Assembly: GCA_023525975.1 (NCBI GenBank)
Contig: CM042018.1
Span: forward strand, 70,253,001 to 70,317,000
Direction of reading: 5' to 3'
DNA from: Smallanthus sonchifolius
Lineage: Eukaryota; Streptophyta; Magnoliopsida; Asterales; Asteraceae
Length of the DNA stretch: 64,000 bases
The notes beneath the pieces were generated by a model, which searched no databases, was not told the DNA's origin, and worked only from the letters and a program-made list of their open reading frames with translations. Shown piece by piece: positions 20,768-31,449 of this stretch (its first letter is position 1; each line of letters opens with the position of its first letter). Made by a program: the position numbers and the translations under genes.

Positions 20768-21407
20768 AATGTTTTTGAATCGAAACTAAAACAGTAACTA
20801 GTTTCGATAGGTCAACTTCTATCGAAACAACTAGTTTCGATAGTACTAGTTTCGAGAGACCAACTATTATCGAAACAACTAGTTTCGATAGGACTAGTTT
20901 CGATAGAACAAATTTAATCGAAACAACTTGTTTCGATAGGACTAGTTTCGATAGAGCAAATTTTATCGAAACAACTAGTTTCGATACTGAAAATTCCATA
21001 GACTAGTTTCGACAACCAAAGATTCTATAAGAGACAAAAATCTAGTTTCGACAGTACCTTCTCCCGACAAAACGTAGACAAGAAGTTTCGATGATCAACA
21101 GAAATCAGAAACTGTTCCCCGTAGTTTCGATGCCTTCTTCTCCAAAACAGAAATACTCCATTGATGAAAAACTCCAGAAATCAAAGATGCAGAAATAACA
21201 AACCAATCCAACGAAAACCTTCGTCTAACTGTCCTGATCACGAATCCAACCTCCGATTTCGAAAATACGAGCAAAAACCCTTAAAAAATGATGAAACAGT
21301 ACCTCGAGAATAAATGTGCAAAAACCCAAAATAAGCACCGAAAACCCTTGGTAATCACCTAGAATCGATCAAAAAACCTGATAACACTCAAAACACTAGA
21401 GCATAAT
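20768..21407 (-). other. copia-A leader (5' UTR) with palindrome array
   Basis: Between PBS and gag. It contains at least eight half or full TCGAAAC.A..TAGTTTCGA palindromes at about 20778-21000 and further half-sites to about 21130. The 87-codon ORF across it is only the repeat translated and is not called. Confidence 0.8.
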
Positions 21408-21419
21408 GCTCTGATACCA
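21408..21419 (-). other. copia-A primer binding site
   Basis: TGGTATCAGAGC on the minus strand, two bases from the 5' LTR end; complementary to the 3' end of initiator tRNA-Met, the usual plant primer. Confidence 0.9.
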
Positions 21420-21421
21420 AT

Positions 21422-21972
21422 TGTAGGTCCAGATTTAATCGAAAGTCACTGATATGATCGATTTAACACATACACAGGCGGAAACTGTGTATATGGAGGT
21501 GAAACTGATAAATGAAACAGTGATGGTGAAAAAATAACCAGCTAACCACAGTATGAATCAACAATCAAAGGGTATGAAAATGTAAGAACACAGTGAATAA
21601 ACAACTGCAGATTGTATTGATTCAAGCAAAATGTGAAAGAGAAAGTTCAGGGTTACAGCCGCTACTCACACCCTAAACAATCTCAAACTAGGCTATTTAT
21701 AGTAGTGACAGGTATCGAAACTATGGTCAATCGAAACTACTAGTTTCGATTGACCATTTACAAATGATACACAGACTGTCGAAACTACCATCTATCGAAA
21801 CTACTAGTTTCGATTGAACAGACTCAATCGAAACTAAGTAGTTTCGATGGCCCAGACTTAACTAATTACAGAAAACTGAAATTACAATAATGAAATGACA
21901 GAAAGTAAACTAGTCTAAAATTGTTTAAACATACAATAAATGACAACAGCTTATACAAAATATATGACTCTA
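21422..21972 (-). repeat. copia-A 5' LTR (551 bp)
   Basis: Partner of 9296-9848. TATAAATA at 21701-21694 on the minus strand; palindromes at 21730-21750, 21794-21814 and 21827-21848. Confidence 0.95.
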
Positions 21973-23083
21973 CAGAGGATAATTCTTCCGAATATGTCCC
22001 TCCTTTCCATACTCGAAACAACCCTTTGTAAATCCAGGCTGTTGAAAAGGCTGCTTGGCTTGTAATTCACCCCTACAATCTTTGGAAACATGACTTATTT
22101 TGCCACACCGCTGACAACTGTTGCAAAACCCGAAGTGATGGAAGTTGCACTTGTTACACTTAGGATATTTTCCCATGTAACCACCCTGGTTTTGACCTGA
22201 AGAGGTCGACTGGTTGAAGTTCTTAGCAGGCTCAAACTTACGCTGTTGTTGATGTTGTGGTTGATTAAAATGGGGTTGGTTGAGCTGGGGTCCTTTAGAG
22301 TTGGAGTGAGTGTTGGAGTGGAGATCAAACTTGCGTTTATGATTTTCGGTGGATTTAGAGACCGAACCCCTCGGAGGTAGAGTCCCTTGAGTCACCGCCT
22401 GATCGGTTAACTTATGGGCAAGTCGGATAGTTTGCTGGATAGTAGTAGGGGTGGATGAAGTCACCATACATAGTAGCAAGTTCATGTGAATGTGTGGTAT
22501 AAAGTTCAATTTCAGAACCCTCCATCTTTAGGTTCCAGAACTTTCCCTCTAACTTCTGAATTTCACCTCGAGGACAATACTCCTCCTTCATCATCGACTT
22601 AAACTCCTCCCACGGGAGTCCGTTTGCCATGGCCAGACCCAACATCTGGACCTGGGCGTTCCACCACGTGAGAGCCGGGCCCTCCAAAGTTCCAGTGGCG
22701 AACTTGACCTGATTAGCCACTGGGCAGTTGCACATGGCAAACACTGATTCTACTTTCTCGAACCAACGAAGTAGTCCGACAGCTCCTTCAGCTCCACTAA
22801 AGGCGTGGGGCTTACAGTCCATGAATACCTTGAAGGTGCAGGCTGGTTGTGGGTTCTGCGGGCCTGGAGTTAGAAATAATATAGGATTGGGATTATAGAG
22901 TTTAGGAAGGTGTTTTAGAAGATCAATTGACATTATTAGTCAATAACTAAAGAGTTTACCTGCAACATTATGTGCTGCTAGAGCTTCCGCCACACTATCG
23001 TTTATTAGTGCCTCTAGCTCCGCCGTCGTCTTGTTGATGGTACCTCTGCCACCAGCACGACCTCCACGTCCTCTTCCTAACAT
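21973..23083 (-). pseudogene. gypsy-1 gag
   Basis: Exon-like start at 23083 (MLGRGRGGRAGGRG, then AELEALINDSVAEALAAHN) reaches a stop at 22940-22942. A candidate 96-nt intron (22959-22864) would remove it and lead in frame into the retrotransposon gag domain (CKPHAFSGAEGAVGLLRWFEKVE...LTWWNAQV). A frameshift with probable small deletion at about 22450-22465 breaks the middle. The CCHC knuckles (CQRCGKISHVSKDC and CFEYGKEGHIRKN, the latter missing a Cys) follow. The last codons run into copia-A at 21972, and the frame resumes at 9290. Confidence 0.82.
22864..22959 (-). other. Candidate intron inside gypsy-1 gag
   Basis: GCAG|GTAAAC at the upper end and AACTCCAG|GCCCGC at the lower end on the minus strand. 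Removal of 96 nt skips the TGA at 22942-22940 and keeps the gag frame. Confidence 0.5.
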
Positions 23084-23334
23084 GATTCTTCATTTTCATA
23101 AATACAAAACAATGAGAAATATATCGCATATTAAACATTATTTATGCACGAGTAAGGAAATACAACATCTAATATTTGAAAATTAAATAATTTGTAAGGC
23201 TACAAAATAAATAACTCAAACATTAAAATTCTCATGCTTTTATTGAATGGGAACAACCTTACCTATCTAGGTTTAAAAAGAGAAATAACATACGCAAAAC
23301 ATGCATGAAAAGGAAAGATAGAATAGGAAGATCA
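23084..23334 (-). other. gypsy-1 spacer between leader ORF and gag
   Basis: AT-rich, no ORF of interest. Confidence 0.5.
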
Positions 23335-24107
23335 TCAAACATCTTCGTCATCGAAAGAAACATATGATTGTGCATCGTCGATCTCCACTGGTTCCTCCTC
23401 GGGTGGCTCCTCCTCCAAGGGCTCATCCTCGAAGGGCTCTTCCTCGAAGGGCTCCTCCTCGCCATCAGAAAGTGGAATCTCCTCAGGAAATAGGGTTGCT
23501 TGTAGTTGGGCTTCCAAGTGAGTCACTCTCTCTTGAAGTCCTTCAGCAGTATGGTTTGCTACATGTAGCTGAGCTTCCAGAGCAGCCACTCTCTCCAAAA
23601 CTCCTTCCATATCATCGTTCGAGGTGTCTACTCTCGCCTCCAAATTTGTCACACGATCCACTAAAAGGTTATGGACTTGGTCCGTTACTGCTAGTTCGGC
23701 AGTAAAGAGTTCTATCCCTACCTTATTCTCCTCTATTTGAGGCCCTTTCTTCAGAATGCCAGGTATCTCCTCGATAGCATCTTGCACAATGCTCAATTCC
23801 CTAGACATGTAAAATACAAAGGCTGAGAAAGCTTGTTCCATAGTGCATGGTAAGCTAGGTAATGTGGATGATGAGGATGCAGAACCAAAGTAGGGTGATG
23901 GGACATCTCCCATTTCAATCCATCTTTGGATCATTTGCGGGTATACATTCCAATTGAGAGTAAAATTCGTTGCTCGCGCGCTACTCGGTTCACCCTGGTC
24001 AACTGAATAGTCACTAGAACTAGTCCGACGCCTTTTGGCTCCGGGGATGATAGGATAGGTGCATCATGTCCGGGTGCCTTAGGGGATGGAGGTGGAGTTG
24101 ATGACAT
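23335..24107 (-). pseudogene. gypsy-1 leader ORF: coiled-coil acidic protein upstream of gag
   Basis: An ORF starting MSSTPPPSPKAPGHDAP at 24107 changes frame near 24040 (one-base shift within an AAAAGGCG context) and continues open to 23335. The product would be about 257 residues. It has a Pro/Ser-rich start, a hydrophobic helical region (EQAFSAFVFYMSRELSIVQDA), three repeated heptad segments (VTNLEARV, VAALEAQL, VTHLEAQL) forming a coiled coil, and an acidic tail of EEPFEEEPFEDEP type repeats. It is not gag, pol or a known enzyme. Position before gag is unusual for Ty3/gypsy. Function unknown. Confidence 0.6.
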
Positions 24108-24208
24108 GTTCCTGTAATAATATGTATAAGTGCCAAACATCCAAATGACATGTAACTAATGTGTGAGGCTATAGTCTAGTATGCAATCCTAGTTCTCAAT
24201 AACCAATG

Positions 24209-24220
24209 GCTCTGATACCA
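24209..24220 (-). other. gypsy-1 primer binding site
   Basis: TGGTATCAGAGC on the minus strand, three bases inside the 5' LTR; initiator tRNA-Met type. Confidence 0.9.
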
Positions 24221-24223
24221 ATC

Positions 24224-27174
24224 TGTCGCACCCCCAAATTTCAACTAACGGAGTTTTACCGTTTGGGAAATGACGAACCAGGATCTCAGACATTAGTTAC
24301 TTTGAACGACTCTACATGGGGCTCAAATGAAAATATCATATCAATCAGAGTTTCCATGCGGAAGCGTAAAGAAAAGTAAATGCGCAAAACACACGCGCCC
24401 AAACAAAAGTCTAAAAGTTCAAACGTCCAACCAAACCAAGTATAATACAAAATAATCCAAACAAACATAAATAAGCAACAATCAGTATAGATGAATCCCA
24501 TGCATGCCCTAATGAGCACCTGTGCCTTATCTTAGCGACCTGAGAAAACATGTAAGAAAATATGTCAACACGAGGTTGGTGAGTTCACAGGTTTCAATAT
24601 ATAAATAAGCGTTTACCAGGTTTATGATAATTCAATATGTATCTATAGGTAGCTAACCTATGTTCATGTTTAACTCAAGCGCTCGCAACCGAAGCTGACT
24701 GTTTGTTTATCTGCCTCCTGCCAGGTCTGTCAACACTGGCGGTGTGAGTAGGCTAACATTTCACCCATTCGATCTCTAATCTAGTTAGCGCGACTAACGC
24801 GGGTGAGATTTGTCAAACCCAGTAGTACTACTAAATATTACCTCGCTAAGATCCATATTAACGGTCCGATATAAGATGAGGACTTTCTGCGATAGCATGT
24901 TACGCTTTGCTTTAACATCGATAACATACGAATTACAAAATCTAAAAATAGTTTAATCATGTTTTCTCCCCCAGGTTAAAACAGTAAAAAGGGGCCGTGA
25001 AAACTCACCTGCGTTGCGTTGTAGGTAGTATCACACAAAGGATAAGTTGGAACCACGAGTGTAAGTCTCAAAAGACTTACGAATGCCCTAAAATTATAAA
25101 CACATAAATTATGGATAATAATGGGAACTGTGACGACGACACGGAAAATTAGAATGTCCTAATGCATTCTAAGGATTTAGGCATAAATGAACGTGCCGAC
25201 GGAGCTTTTTATATATATAAATATATACATATCTTATTATAACGATTTTAGGGAATTTGCGTCACGCGCCGAAAGTTGATAACAGATAATAATTAAATAA
25301 TTATTTTCATGCGTTTGAGTTGTTTACAAAGGTAGGGAAATAATATAACTTATATATTATTTTATTAATACTGGTCACGGGTTGAAAATAATATAATTAT
25401 ATTATTTTATACGAGATTACGGTTTGAAAAATAAATAAATACATTATTTTTTTTAAAAGTGGAAGAAATAATAAAGTTTGTTACAAAATTCAAACCCCAG
25501 ACCACGGGTTGTTTCCCGGGCTAAAACACGTTTATATAATATAATAATAATAATATAGGGTTTGATTTTTATTAATTAAATATTATCAGAAAATGTTCAA
25601 AAATTAATTGTGGGAGCCCGACCTCGAACCCGGGTCTCTCCCACACACGCACAAGTCTCTAACCAGTCCCGCCCGCTAGGGAATCACGTTAGATACCCAG
25701 ATTGAATTGGTTTTATGATACTAGTACCTGTGGTATCCCTCCCCAAATACACCCGCGATCGAAACTGTCCCAATACTCACGATTTCGACTTCGAAAACAT
25801 AGGAATATAGGGGTTTTGTTCATTGATCTACTGCGAGTCTGTGAGTGAAGTTAATTACAAAATGGTTAAGTTTAAGATCGTTAAATTTAGGAAAAACAGG
25901 CCGAAACCCTAGATATGAATGCCAATTCGATTAGATCGATTCTGATGTTAGAAACTGCTGGATTCATGGGGTTTTTGATAAAAATATGGTTGTGAATCCA
26001 ACCATGAGGTTTAATTTGATTGAGATAGCCGTTATGATCAAAACCCCCAAATTGATTCAAGAACAAACCCTAATTACTGGATCAAGATTAAATCGATAAT
26101 AGAAGCCAGTTATTTCATAGGGCTTTCGATCTACAGAAGATTACGAGTATAACGGTATACTTTAATTGGATTTAAACTTGGTTTATAGTTGAATTCAATA
26201 AATTGGTTTCATATAAATCCTAGATTACGGTTCACAACAATTTCTATAATAAAACGTTGAATTGAAAGAGGGTTTTCAAAGAGGATGATATTGCGAATCA
26301 AACTGTATAGTTTAATTGAATTATGTTTGAGTCTAGACTAAGGTTCGATTAAACCGGTTTATGATGAACCCTAGAGTCGTGATCTTGATCGAATTGGTAA
26401 TGTAAGCCCGGATAATGATAAGGCTTTCGTTCAGAGGGTAAAAACGAAGCTAAGGGTGCGATTAGTTACCAGAAACGTTGCTGAATTTGTGGTGATCGAT
26501 TAGAACGGACTCCGACTGTGGAAAGCTTGATCTTCGGCGCCTGCATCTACTCCTCCGGTAGAATTGAAGCGTGCAGAAGCAGCAGGGGGATTCGTCTAGT
26601 GTGTGTAAATGATTAGTTCGTGAATTGGTATGCGAATTAACATGAATTTTGTGAGTATGAGGACGAACTCGACGGTTATGGTTTAAACGTCCATTATTGA
26701 GTTTAATTCTACCACTAATGATAATTAAGGCTGTAATGTCGATCGTTAAAGACACCATCATGCAATTCAGTTACAAATTCGAACCGAAAAACAGTTATGG
26801 AGCTTGAATTGAGTCGTAGGTCGCGAATTTGACTTTCAAAAGTCAACTAAACTGACTTTGATTGAATTACAGATTTAGTCCCTGAGGTTTCTGGTTTGAG
26901 GTTTAGAATCTAGGCTGGAATAACCCTTGTGGTTTGAATTGAGGTTAGAATTTGGTTAGTTTGACTAGCACAAGTCAACAGTAGTATAATTTTGACTTTG
27001 AAAAGTCAACAGAATGGTTTAAGGCTATTAGACAACTAGTCCTTGGAGTTTTAGTTTGGATTGTTGACAGGATTAGTCCCTGAAGTTATAGGTAGGGTTA
27101 ACTAGGTTAGGATTTAACCAGGTTATGTTAACGGGGTTGCTAACAGAACTAACTGAAAAGTCCAGATTGTCACA
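24224..27174 (-). repeat. gypsy-1 5' LTR (2,951 bp)
   Basis: Partner of 2735-5723. By eye they differ by a few percent, with a CA-to-CG change in the very terminus (TGTCGCACC against TGTCACACC). This is clearly older than the copia-A insertion. Confidence 0.95.
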
Positions 27175-27179
27175 AAATA
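27175..27179. repeat. Target-site duplication AAATA, right copy of gypsy-1
   Basis: AAATA directly after the LTR terminus TGTCACA; matches 2730-2734. Confidence 0.9.
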
Positions 27180-27604
27180 CGCGTTAATTCGCTCGAATGC
27201 GAATGCATTGAGTCGTGTATAGGGTCTGTGTTCAAGCTAAATTAGATTTTGCTTGATTAACGGATAATAACGCGTCCAATCTCTCTGATTTGGTAACAAG
27301 TTGAACTCGGTTTGACCGTAAATGGTCAAAACATTTGAAATTTGAATCCGACCGCTCAATTAGTCAAATTTTTATGTTAATTCGATTAGAAATTGATTGA
27401 GAATCAGTTACGCGTACAAGGAAAGTTCATGACAGCTAAGATTGATCGATTTTGATCTTGAATTGCATGATTTCTTAGACTGTTTGACTTTTAAAAGTCA
27501 AACTGTTTATAAAGATTGAATTTGGTAAAAATTGAGTGTTTGTGGGTTAAATTTCAAGAGTAAAGGGTTCAAATTGAGGGTTCTTTGTGTTTAGAGGTTC
27601 AAAC

Positions 27605-27641
<37 letters not shown>

Positions 27642-28075
27642 ATTCTTTAAAAGTTTTATTTAAATTGTACATACTTATATATTTATTTTTATAAATTTAT
27701 GAATTAAACTTTTTGGTTTAGAACTTTATGAAAATCCCATTTTTGCAAAATTATAAGTTGAAATGTTGATTTATTCCATAATATAAATACACACGTTTAC
27801 ATTTTTATTTGCAAATAAGTGTGTGTGTATAATCAAAGGATGTAAAAGTATAGTTTAAAATGAAACCTTATGTTTGAAATTGTTTGCTTATTTAAAACAT
27901 ATGTATAGATACATGTGATATGTATATAGTAAAGAAATAATAGGGATGCGGAAATTTTGTATGTTAAAATAATAGTTACAATAACATATAAGGTTTGGAA
28001 TAAGTATGGGATTTCAAGAGTTTATAAGATGAAACGACTAAAGAAATTTACGGCCCAAAAATCATGGATGTTACA
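27180..28075 (-). repeat. Relic gypsy-type LTR fragment
   Basis: No gene. The minus-strand start TGTAACATCC at 28075 resembles that at 2465. A (TA)n run lies at 27608-27640. It was continuous with 2466-2729 before gypsy-1 inserted. Confidence 0.45.
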
Positions 28076-29707
28076 TAACTGATGACTTGGATTTTGTGGA
28101 TTCTTGCTTATATCTCCACATCCGTCTCAGTCTACTTCAGCTCAACGTACTCCTGCTCCAGTTCCTCCACATACGCTTCACAAGCTGGTCTGTCTAGTTC
28201 ATCAAAGGATGCTATAGTTGTTTCTCTACAAGGCAAAGTCTCTTGCCTAGAAGCTCAAGTTGTGGGTCTTCAAGGTCAAGTCGATGTATTAAGGGCAAAT
28301 GATTTTTAGAGAGAACAAACTCTTCAATCTCAAAGCAAGCAGATCTCTGAGATGCAAATTTTAATTTCACAATTGATAGAGCGTATTGACGCTCAGGGGG
28401 AGATGCCTGTCATAGTTAAGGATACTTGTCATACGGAGGCAATTCATAGAAAGGATGATGAAGATAATGATCCTAGTGGGAACAAGGGTGATTGTCAATA
28501 CTTTGACGTTGCTCCGGTATCTTAGTTTTAGGGGGAGTCTACATTAATTCAAGTTGAAGCTTCAGGTGATAAAGTTACAGGATAGAATGAAGAGGTTTTG
28601 CTTCTAGAATTCTTTAAAGATGATTCTGATTTGGATGAAGCTGAAAAGATAGACTGCTTAGATGATATAGATGAGTTGTTTGATGACTTAGAAGATGAAG
28701 AAAATAACTTAGAGATTGAAGAAGGAGAGATAGTAGAAGTGGAGATTACCAAAGATACAACAAGTTTGATGTATGAAGGGTGTGATGGTCTTAATGTGCC
28801 TTTTGACTTCATCCTAAAGGATGTTATTCCTGAAGTAACTTCTGATGGAATGGCTGACTCTATGGACTCTACTGAAGATGTCGCAATGCCTGACTCTAAC
28901 TCAGATAATGCTCAGTCAAAGACAACTGAAGAACCTGTGATGTATAGGGATACATGTATGACGAAAGAAAAATGGTTAGAATTGGTAAAAAGCTAGAAGA
29001 AAGTGTTATCTGAATCATCATCTCCAACTATTCTGAAAGAAAAATATGTGAATAAAGAAAGGTGTGTTGGTAGAATTATCAGTTGGTTCTTTGATGAAGA
29101 AATCAATATGTTTGCCTTAAAGAGATCTGATGGTGTTCAATATTTGAAACCAAGACTTAGGTATTTTAATACTTTGCCTATATGTGAGCTGAATGGCTTA
29201 ATCAACAATTCAAAGAATGGTATTGCTGATGCTATAGCAAGGTTGATTAGATTGGAAGGTAGTTCAGGGAAATATGAGAAGCTGAAACCACAGAAGGGCA
29301 AGAGAGTAAAGAATACTGACTCTAAAACTGGTAAATTGATTTAGAGTTACAAGTTTAAACCAGTCAAAGTTGTAAAGAAGATACATTTGAAGAAAATACC
29401 ACAAGATTGTTTGGGTAATATGAAATGGTGGTATGTAGATGTGAACACTGGAGAGGCTAAGATTTAAGATCAAGAAAATAAGATTATAGCTTGTTTCTAG
29501 GATGCTAGGAATCTTATTAACTTCTCAAAGAAAGATCAGTACATGTTAAAGAGAAAAGAGATTATGTTTACTGGTGAATGGCGTGAGCAGGGTTTTGCAG
29601 TATAAGAGAGTCTTGGAGATTTGCATCAGACATAGAGTGTGTGCAGAGAGTAAACTACCAGAGAATTGGAAGAGTTCAACATGAAGACAGATGATCAAGC
29701 TATTGTC
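28076..29707 (+). pseudogene. Extra ORF (ORF3) remnant of a copia-B-type element
   Basis: Four open pieces on the plus strand: 28082-28309 with heptad-like VSCLEAQVVGLQGQV; then 28598-28996 and 29003-29344 in one frame separated by a TAG; then a C-terminal scrap to about 29470. They are acidic in the middle (DDIDELFDDLEDEENN) and end in RIISWFFDEEINMFALKRSDGVQYLKPR, a basic aromatic segment similar in style to the C-terminal part of the copia-A extra ORF. The ORF sits directly before a PPT and LTR, which fits ORF3 of a Sirevirus. Gag and pol of this copy are missing at the left. Confidence 0.65.
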
Positions 29708-29718
29708 AAGGGGGAGTC
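29708..29718 (+). other. Polypurine tract of copia-B-type 3' end
   Basis: AAGGGGGAGTC directly before the LTR start TGTTAGGACATAG. Confidence 0.8.
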
Positions 29719-30121
29719 TGTTAGGACATAGTTTTGTGACAATAGGCCTGGTAATTGATTAGATCTTTTATGTCTTTATGTTTTTGTATGAAATGGTTAA
29801 GTTTTGTTATAGGAGAACTTAACAAGTTCGCCTAGGCCTAGTTTAGGCGAACTTGTTAAGTTCGCCTGCATGGCTGAGTGGGTCTATAAATAGGAGCTTA
29901 CATGTTAGTTTCTCAAGTTTTGCAATTTGTATTCAAGTTCTGTAAACTCTGAGTTTGGTGGAAATCAAAGAGAATATTATTTACATCTTGTGTAGATTCT
30001 AGTCATGATATTGTCTCATATACACCATCATGTATACGGTTAGTTTCCGCACTTCATGTGTTTGATACACATCACGTCTCGAGTTAGATCCATTGAGAAC
30101 CCGAGGGGACCTGGATCTTCA
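29719..30121 (+). repeat. copia-B-type 3' LTR (403 bp)
   Basis: Starts TGTTAGGACATAG and ends ACCTGGATCTTCA, matching the ends of 50426-50909. It contains the family palindrome GCGAACTT(N)nAAGTTCGC at about 29818-29875 and TATAAATA at 29885-29892. It abuts the cut RT of copia-D. Confidence 0.88.
29885..29892 (+). promoter_or_regulatory. TATA box candidate in copia-B-type LTR
   Basis: TATAAATA just after the palindrome pair, a usual spacing in these LTRs. Confidence 0.55.
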
Positions 30122-30487
30122 AACCCCGGACGCTGGCATACATAAACTTCCTCCTTGACCTTCCCATATAAGAATGCACTTTTAACGTCCATTTGATAAA
30201 CCTTAAAGTTCTTGAAACACGCATAAGCTGGGAAAATCCTTATTGCTTCCAATAGAGCGACATGAGCGAACACTTCCTCATAAGCAATCCCTTCTTCCTG
30301 AGCAAAACCTTGCACGACCAAACGTGCCTTATTATTGATGACTACATTTCTTCAGGGCCATGGAGATATTCTTTGGAACATCCTGTGAGAGAAAACAAGC
30401 ACACAGGGTCGTGTTGTAAGGAGTTGAATAACTTCTAGTACGAACACCTTTAGTGATTGGCCCAATCACATTCTCCAAAGGATGATT
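30122..30487 (-). pseudogene. copia-D RT, 5' part only
   Basis: KARLVVQGFAQEEGIAYEEVF (about 30330-30265) and MDVKSAFLYGKVKEEVYVC are recognisable, then it ends at the LTR junction. Near 30343 the sequence jumps from the NISMALK motif directly to KARLVVQ, so roughly 150 bp of RT finger region is deleted. Confidence 0.8.
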
Positions 30488-31449
30488 TCATAAAGTTTTG
30501 AAAGATGGCCCATCAGCAACTTCAACTTGAGCATGAAGGTTCGTTAAGTTTTCATCAGGAATAATCAGCCCATCGTTATTTTCAGAATCACTGTAAGAGT
30601 CGACAAAGGGATCATTTGTCAAGTCTTGGTCAATATTAGAATTTACATTTGCAGTTTGACCAAAACTGACATCACCAGAAGTATTTACACGAGTAGTATC
30701 ATCAGCCTCAGAATCAGAAGAGGTTACTGTACTGTTCACTGAGACAGACAAAGGATCAGCGATAGCAGGTGTGATTCGTGTTAAAAAAGCAAAAATACAT
30801 ATTTTGCTTGGATAAACGGAATGAAAGATGGTTCAGCGGATGAAGATGGTTCAGGTACGAGTGGTGCAGGAGGAATGAAATTATTGAAGACAATATCTGC
30901 ATCATTGAACCAGTCGGGACCGGTTCCAGTATTTGTAGTATTTGCTTCTTACCAGTCAACGTAATAAGATTCCTGCACGATCTTTGTTCTTTTGTTGTAA
31001 ACACGGTAGGCTTTTTGAGATGAAGAATATCCAATAAAATAACATTCGTCACCAACTGCACCAAACTTTGCAAGATTCTCAGCTGTGTTCAATAGAGTAC
31101 ATGAACATCCAAAAGCTCTGAAGAATTTGATCAGGGGCCTCCTTCCATGAAACAACTTATAAGAAGTCTTGTTGTGAGCCTTGACCACAAGAGCACGATT
31201 CAGGACATAATTTACAGTGTTAACAACTTCAACCTAGAAAATGATTAGCAGCTTTGAGTCTATCAGCATTGTTCTGGTAGCTTCAATTAATGTTCGGTTC
31301 TTTCTTTCAGCAACTTCATTCTGCTGTGGAGTCCTGGCAGCACTGAATTATCAAGAAATTCCCTTGCTTTCACAAAATTCATTCAGGACATGATTTTTGA
31401 ACTCGGTGCTATTGTTACTTTTGATAGAAATCACCAAACGCTTGCAGAT
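30488..31449 (-). pseudogene. copia-D integrase C-terminal part and linker
   Basis: NKTSYKLFHGRRPLIKFFRAFGC and DECYFIGYSSSQKAYRVYNKRTKIVQES (31188-30949) are the conserved copia integrase C-terminal region. Frameshifted remains of the acidic linker follow (30751-30488). Upstream, the core residues are in broken frames up to the solo LTR. Confidence 0.75.

Larger units (their letters stand above)
9296..21972 (-). mobile_element. copia-A: complete Sirevirus-like Ty1/copia element nested in gypsy-1
   Basis: Minus-strand order: 5' LTR (21972-21422), PBS (21419-21408), palindrome-rich leader, gag (20767-18201), protease/integrase (18154-16655), RT/RNase H (16651-14828), spacer, 955-codon extra ORF (12757-9890), PPT, 3' LTR (9848-9296). 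Integrase before RT defines Ty1/copia. The long two-knuckle gag and the large ORF after pol are the Sirevirus pattern. The LTRs differ by about six substitutions and one indel in ~552 bp (my hand count), about 1%, so the insertion is recent. A perfect GAGGA duplication lies at 9291-9295 and 21973-21977. Despite this, gag and pol carry several lesions, including a changed RT active site. Confidence 0.96.
2735..27174 (-). mobile_element. gypsy-1: complete Ty3/gypsy chromovirus-like LTR retrotransposon (split by nested copia-A)
   Basis: Order on the minus strand: 5' LTR (27174-24224), PBS (24220-24209), leader ORF, gag, protease, RT, RNase H, integrase with chromodomain-like tail, PPT, 3' LTR (5723-2735). 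The element starts TGTGACA and ends TGACA/CGACA, with a perfect 5-bp AAATA duplication at 2730-2734 and 27175-27179. Protease-RT-RNaseH-IN order defines Ty3/gypsy. The long LTRs and the degenerate chromodomain after integrase suggest the Tekay/Del lineage (inference). Coding parts carry several stops, frameshifts and small deletions, so it is dead. Copia-A (9296-21972) sits inside it. Confidence 0.95.

Noticed and set aside
20736..20999. 87-codon minus-strand ORF before copia-A gag, rich in LSKLV repeats
   Set aside because: It is the palindrome array read in one frame; the repeat explains the pattern.
24207..24220. tRNA gene suggested by the tRNA-like sequence
   Set aside because: Only the 12-nt primer binding site is present, with no cloverleaf.
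30040..30121. Continuation of copia-D RT below 30122
   Set aside because: The open frame runs into the copia-B-type LTR, whose end matches 50909; residues below the junction are chance.
28076..30121. Complete copia-B element at 28076-30121
   Set aside because: No 5' LTR, PBS, gag or pol; only ORF3 remnant, PPT and one LTR are present.
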